From Megascapheus bottae (Eukaryota > Chordata > Mammalia > Rodentia > Geomyidae): 64,000 nucleotides of DNA. Location: contig JANJXV010000006.1 in the NCBI GenBank assembly GCA_024803745.1, forward strand, positions 41,471,501 through 41,535,500, read 5' to 3'. A program made the position numbers and the translations under genes. Under the pieces are notes generated by a model. The model saw nothing but the letters and a program-made list of their open reading frames with translations. It ran no database searches and was not told the DNA's origin. Each line of letters begins with the position of its first letter. Position 1 is the stretch's first letter. Of the stretch, positions 61,901-64,000 are shown piece by piece.

Positions 61901-63361
61901 TTGTATGTGTGTGGTACCAAGTAATTATGCATGTTAGGCAAGCACTCTACCACTAGGCCAAACTCCCGGCCCTGACACTTTTTTTTGTCAGTCATGGGGC
62001 TTAAACTCTGGGCCTCGACACTGTCTTTGAGCTCTTCAGCTCAAGGATAGTGCTCTGCTACTATAAGCCAGAGCACCACTGCCTAGACTGTATTTCTTTA
62101 GAAAGAAATGAGTATGTGGTTGTGCCTGGCGATCAAACTGGAAATAATAGGCCCATCATTTTCCTTGCTCTCTTAGACATGGCCGAACTGGGGCAGAGGA
62201 AAGGAACCTTCACACTGGGCCAAACATTTCACTTCCAGAGCTTGCAGGATGAGTAGGCTCTCGAGGAGAGATGGAGTAGGTAAGCACTTTGGAGAGAAGC
62301 CTCGGGGAAGGCTAGCAAGAAAACACAATAACGAGTTGGGAGAAAGAAAAGAACACTCTTTTCTCAAACGTTTGTTGTGTTAATGGACTATATCTTTTTA
62401 GGCAGGTTAATAAAGTTCATCCCTTATCTTGAATTGCTTTGACGTATTTGTGAGACCTACAAAATTACTCAGTTAAAAAGCTAGATGCGGGGCCAGGAGT
62501 GTGCATAAAGCCCTGGGTTCAATTTCTTGCTAACACATACACAGAAAAAGCTGGAAGTGCTGTGGCTCAGGTGGTAGAGTGCTAGTTTTGAGCAAAAAAA
62601 AAAAAAAAAAAGCTCAAGGACAGTGCCCAGTGTCCAGGTGCTGAGTTCAAGTCCCAGGATTACAATGTTGCGTTTCTCAGCTCCTATATAAACAGTTGTG
62701 GCCATCTCACTAGGACCTAGTTAAGATATATGATCAAGGAAAAAGAAGGAAAGGAGGGACGATACATAAGCATCCTGAGTTTCCAAGAATATTGTCTTGG
62801 CGTGTAGGAACAAGGGAAAGAAATGCGAATCATTCCGAACCCATTACTTGTAGTCACTGTTGGTCTGGGTCTCAAGACTTCAAGTTCAAAGACTGACAAC
62901 TAAGGAAAGAATGAAAATCTAGGAGGTGATTTATTTTATTGCCAGTCCTGGCCTTGAACTCAGAGCATGGACACTACCCTTGGGTTTCTCACAGCTAGAG
63001 CCACAGCACCACTTCTGGCTTTTTTCTATGTATGTGGTACCAAGGAATCGAACCCGGGTCTTTGTGCATGGTAGGCAAGCACTCTACAACTCCCAGCCCC
63101 CTAATAATTTTTTTTAAAGCCCAGTGAAGGAATGTTAAACAAAGCAGACTCTTGTGTGCAGACTTATGTAAGCTCAAGATCATACCATCACATGAGGTTT
63201 AGCTGGTGACACATGGGAGGAAGTACTGCCTGTTGACTCACCTGTAAAGATGAGGCCTGCCTTGGCCAGAAGAGGAACTCCCCCAGGGTACTTGTGGGGC
63301 CAGTTCTTAAAAGTGTCTATGCGTAGTTCTTCATTAGCGAAGACACTGTCATTATCGTAAG
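43057..63361 (-). CDS. NAIP: NAIP, NLR-family inflammasome sensor, last ten exons
   Basis: NAIP proteins sense bacterial flagellin or type III secretion components in the cytosol and seed NLRC4 inflammasomes. Ten minus-strand exons (63361-63242, 60698-60599, 57731-57653, 55692-55635, 54926-52821, 51221-51054, 48871-48719, 47412-47326, 45756-45592, 43409-43057) give 3,389 bases: two bases then 1,128 codons and a TAG. Domains in order: BIR3; linker; NACHT with Walker A GDMGSGKT, Walker B-like LFLLDD and WASGCCPLLYRF; winged-helix and helical parts; LRR (LPFLESL, LDKFPCLKEL, LTNLEELNL, LQELDI). The end is KWILPVEK, four residues shorter than human. BIR1 and BIR2 lie past the right edge. All phases agree and no stop interrupts. 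The gene converges on SMN. Which NAIP paralogue it is cannot be told from this part. Confidence 0.97.
43410..45591. other. NAIP last intron
   Basis: A minus internal-duplication 7SL/ID lies at 43620-43890, a plus ID-dimer at 43920-44108, plus fragments at 44540-44670 and a minus ID-dimer at 44697-44880. A minus right-half fragment (44925-45010) and a plus 7SL/ID (45150-45375) complete the set. Confidence 0.7.
45592..45756 (-). CDS. NAIP: NAIP LRR exon
   Basis: 165 bases; acceptor CTTTGACAG|CTTCCA and donor GAAATTG|GTAAGC. It encodes LGSLTNLEELNLPTGDGIQQ and LRVLSFFQTLSDDSVMEI. Confidence 0.95.
45757..48718. other. NAIP introns between LRR exons
   Basis: Minus ID-dimers lie at 46126-46327, 47832-48017 and 48310-48473. 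A minus 7SL/ID follows (46340-46520), and a minus internal-duplication element sits at 46600-46865 next to (GT)n at 46572-46592. A reversed L1 3'-like stretch lies at 46870-47060. A plus ID head (47515-47600) and 7SL (47600-47720) are also present. Confidence 0.65.
47326..47412 (-). CDS. NAIP: NAIP LRR exon
   Basis: 87 bases; acceptor TTCTCCCTCAG|TCACCA and donor AAATTTG|GTATGT. It encodes ILPNFTSLKILNLDLQYFPD and KETSEKF. Confidence 0.94.
48719..48871 (-). CDS. NAIP: NAIP LRR exon
   Basis: 153 bases; acceptor GTTTTACAG|TTCAAT and donor CCATTTG|GTAAGA. It encodes QLIQNSPDLRVFYFK and ALVSCKKLEEIQFSG. No obvious start codon lies near its 5' end, so it is found only by splice and homology reasoning. 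Confidence 0.94.
48872..51053. other. NAIP intron with SINEs and (GT)n
   Basis: A plus 7SL/ID (49195-49590) is split by a minus ID-dimer (49292-49457). (GT)n lies at 49814-49858, a minus ID-dimer at 49995-50185, a minus 7SL/ID at 50200-50445 and a plus ID-dimer at 50676-50873. Confidence 0.7.
51054..51221 (-). CDS. NAIP: NAIP LRR exon
   Basis: 168 bases; acceptor TTGCTTTGCAG|ATCAAA and donor AGACTTG|GTGAGA. It encodes LDKFPCLKELSVKLDN and VFSVIPEEFPMFHHMKKLW. Confidence 0.95.
51321..51534 (-). repeat. ID-dimer SINE nested in SINE, 31-base T run
   Basis: A near-perfect repeat of CTGTCCCWGAGGTTTTT flanks it (about 51309 and 51536). The host is an older minus SINE. The element is intact with box B complement GAATTGAACC and a long T run, so it looks recent. 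Confidence 0.85.
52300..52793 (+). mobile_element. L1 3' fragment followed by old SINE
   Basis: 52300-52555 carries late-L1 signatures (GGGAATGTAAAATGGTG, GCAATTCCACTCCTAGGTAT). 52560-52793 is a diverged 7SL/ID SINE ending CCCCAGTACCATATACAAAA. Both are antisense to NAIP. Confidence 0.7.
52821..54926 (-). CDS. NAIP: NAIP large NACHT exon
   Basis: 2,106 bases; acceptor TTTCTCCACAG|AGGGAG and donor GCGACACG|GTATCC. It encodes WLREAKRLSEQLRAAY, the full NACHT ATPase and helical regions, and the first LRR-like segment (SATEQDLLLTLPFLESLHIS). No internal stop. A SINE begins only 28 bases past the donor (52793), and an L1 fragment follows. Confidence 0.98.
54927..57652. other. NAIP introns around the linker exons
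   Basis: A plus 7SL/ID lies at 55365-55560 and (CA)n at 55562-55608. A plus ID-dimer lies at 55940-56145. A minus 7SL/ID piece (56310-56570) leads into (CT)n at 56577-56642. Plus SINE pieces occupy 56880-57150, a reversed L1 3'-like stretch 57250-57372, and a minus ID-dimer 57386-57573. Confidence 0.65.
55635..55692 (-). CDS. NAIP: NAIP short linker exon
   Basis: 58 bases; acceptor TTGTATTCAAAG|GAAGCC and donor GTGCCAG|GTAAAA. It encodes EATKTSNLQDSEAVNSTVP, equivalent to the human TTSESNLEDSIAVGPIVP. Phase fits both neighbours exactly, which supports so small an exon. A (CA)n run at 55562-55608 lies just downstream. Confidence 0.88.
57653..57731 (-). CDS. NAIP: NAIP exon: end of BIR3 and linker
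   Basis: 79 bases; acceptor TATTCCTAG|TTGTCT and donor GTCGAG|GTAATG. It encodes CLFLQNMKSTEKMADPRSHC. The first Cys completes the BIR3 zinc site, and FLQNMKS is conserved. Confidence 0.93.
57732..60598. other. NAIP intron with a string of plus-strand SINEs
   Basis: ID-dimers lie at about 58020-58210, 58451-58639 and 58935-59130. 7SL/ID copies lie at 58655-58905 (internal-duplication form, long A tail), 59155-59330, 59585-59780 and 60160-60440 (internal-duplication form). Unique sequence lies at 57750-58010 and 59335-59580. Confidence 0.75.
59947..60141 (+). repeat. ID-dimer SINE inserted into another ID-dimer SINE
   Basis: The 16-base direct repeat AGAAAGCCTAAGGACA at 59931-59946 and 60142-60157 proves the insertion and defines full-length ends. 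The head has intact box A (TGGCCTAGTGG) and box B (GGTTCGATTCC). Confidence 0.95.
60599..60698 (-). CDS. NAIP: NAIP exon: zinc-binding half of BIR3
   Basis: 100 bases; acceptor CTTTCTTCTAG|AAATTA and donor TCCCAG|GTGAAT. It encodes IKDIVHCFSCGLCMKEWKED and the DHIRYSP stretch. The zinc ligands Cys, Cys and His are here. The last Cys is at the start of the next exon. The join with the previous exon creates Glu where human has Gly (YTGIKD). Confidence 0.94.
60699..63241. other. NAIP intron inside BIR3
   Basis: Unique sequence lies at 60700-60940 and 62090-62490. SINEs lie at about 60945-61205 (minus), 61235-61430 (plus ID-dimer), 61440-61850 (minus pieces), 61850-61973 (minus ID-dimer), 62493-62665 (plus) and 62935-63110 (minus ID-dimer). 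No exon is recognised. Confidence 0.65.
63242..63361 (-). CDS. NAIP: NAIP exon: first half of BIR3
   Basis: 120 bases; acceptor TTTATTCAAG|CTTACG and donor TTTACAG|GTGAGT. It encodes YDNDSVFANEELRIDTFKNW and LLAKAGLIFT, the N-terminal half of the third BIR. Confidence 0.94.
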
Positions 63362-64000
63362 CTTGAATAAAAAGTGTAGAGTGAGATCAGCAGACTTTGA
63401 TATTGCCCAGTTCAAGCTATCTCTCCCTATTTACAAATGGAATATAAGGTATGGACTTGGTGTCAAAAAATATTGGAGTGGTTAGAAAACAAGCAGGAAT
63501 TTAGATAAAATAAGACTGATCATGAGTTGCTGGAAGAGTGACTGCACAACACCATGTCTTGTCATGCACTGATAGACACGTCCACCATGTCAATGAATTC
63601 TCATAAACTCTATGCCCAGGATAATCTTAACTACAATCCCCGAATTTCTACCTTCCAGGGAGATTACAGATTGAGCCAATATATTTGGCATCTTTTGGTC
63701 TTTGTCAGTCATGGAGCTTAAACTCTGGGCCTGGGTGTTGTCCCTGAGCTCTTCAGCTCAAGGCAACTGTCCTACCCCTTGAGCCAAAGCCCTACTTTCC
63801 ATTTTCTAGTGGTTGTGTTGAAAGTTTCTAGGTCTTTAGTGCCCTGACTGTCTTTGAACCTCGATCCTCAGATCTCAGCCTCCTTGAATAGTAAGGATTA
63901 CAGACGTGAGCCATCATATCAGACTTCATATTTTATTTTTGAGACAGTAATGGTTTTGACCATAATGGTTTTGAACTCTCAATTCTTTTGCCTATACTTC
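63362..64000. other. NAIP intron upstream of BIR3
   Basis: 63362-63690 appears unique. A minus 7SL/ID SINE covers about 63695-63925. The next upstream exon (BIR2) is not reached. Confidence 0.7.

Noticed and set aside
62050..62256. 68-codon frame ending in ELGQRKGTFTLGQTF and QSLQDE
   Set aside because: Part is non-repeat, but its start lies in a SINE. It has no splice or family evidence and sits within a NAIP intron on the opposite strand.

Overview
The window is vertebrate, specifically rodent-like mammalian, nuclear DNA. It has spliced genes with GT-AG introns, CpG-rich promoters and an intron and intergenic space almost filled with short retroposons. No bacterial or plasmid features are present. 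Two abundant SINE types dominate. One is a tRNA/ID-like dimer, with RNA polymerase III box A and box B in the head and a second ID-like half ending in poly-A. The other is a 7SL/B1-like head fused to the same ID-like right half. This combination, with a few old B1 monomers and L1 3' ends, points to a squirrel-related or Castorimorpha rodent (kangaroo rat, pocket mouse, beaver). A heteromyid/geomyoid is my best guess, inferred from SINE style only.

Four protein-coding genes are recognisable, in the order of the mammalian spinal muscular atrophy locus. (1) BDP1, minus strand: exons 1-6 at 14517-2296, with the rest beyond the left edge. It encodes the TFIIIB subunit B''. (2) SERF1, plus strand, 19486-24427: complete, three coding exons, 62 residues. 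(3) SMN (survival motor neuron), plus strand, 28335-37529: complete, eight coding exons (1, 2a, 2b, 3-7), 290 residues, plus a possible untranslated exon 8 near 39129-39450. (4) NAIP, minus strand, 63361-43057: the last ten coding exons, from the first half of BIR3 through NACHT and LRR to the stop. BIR1 and BIR2 lie beyond the right edge. All exon phases join without a frameshift or premature stop, so all four appear functional.

Layout: 1-14517 BDP1; 14518-19485 head-to-head BDP1/SERF1 intergenic region with a CpG island at each end; 19486-24600 SERF1; 24601-28334 intergenic; 28335-about 39450 SMN; about 39450-43056 intergenic between convergent SMN and NAIP; 43057-64000 NAIP.

These are neighbours by ancestry, not members of one pathway. 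BDP1 serves RNA polymerase III initiation, SMN serves snRNP assembly, NAIP is a cytosolic inflammasome sensor, and SERF1 is a small basic protein that modifies protein aggregation.

The most notable unexplained structure is a decayed inverted copy of the end of SMN intron 2b, ending at the exon 3 splice acceptor. It sits between SMN and NAIP at about 41930-42452. It shows that SMN sequence was once duplicated in inverted orientation here, which parallels, probably independently, the unstable human locus. Other points are a SINE subfamily with an internal duplication, and a SERF1 exon whose branch point probably lies inside a SINE.
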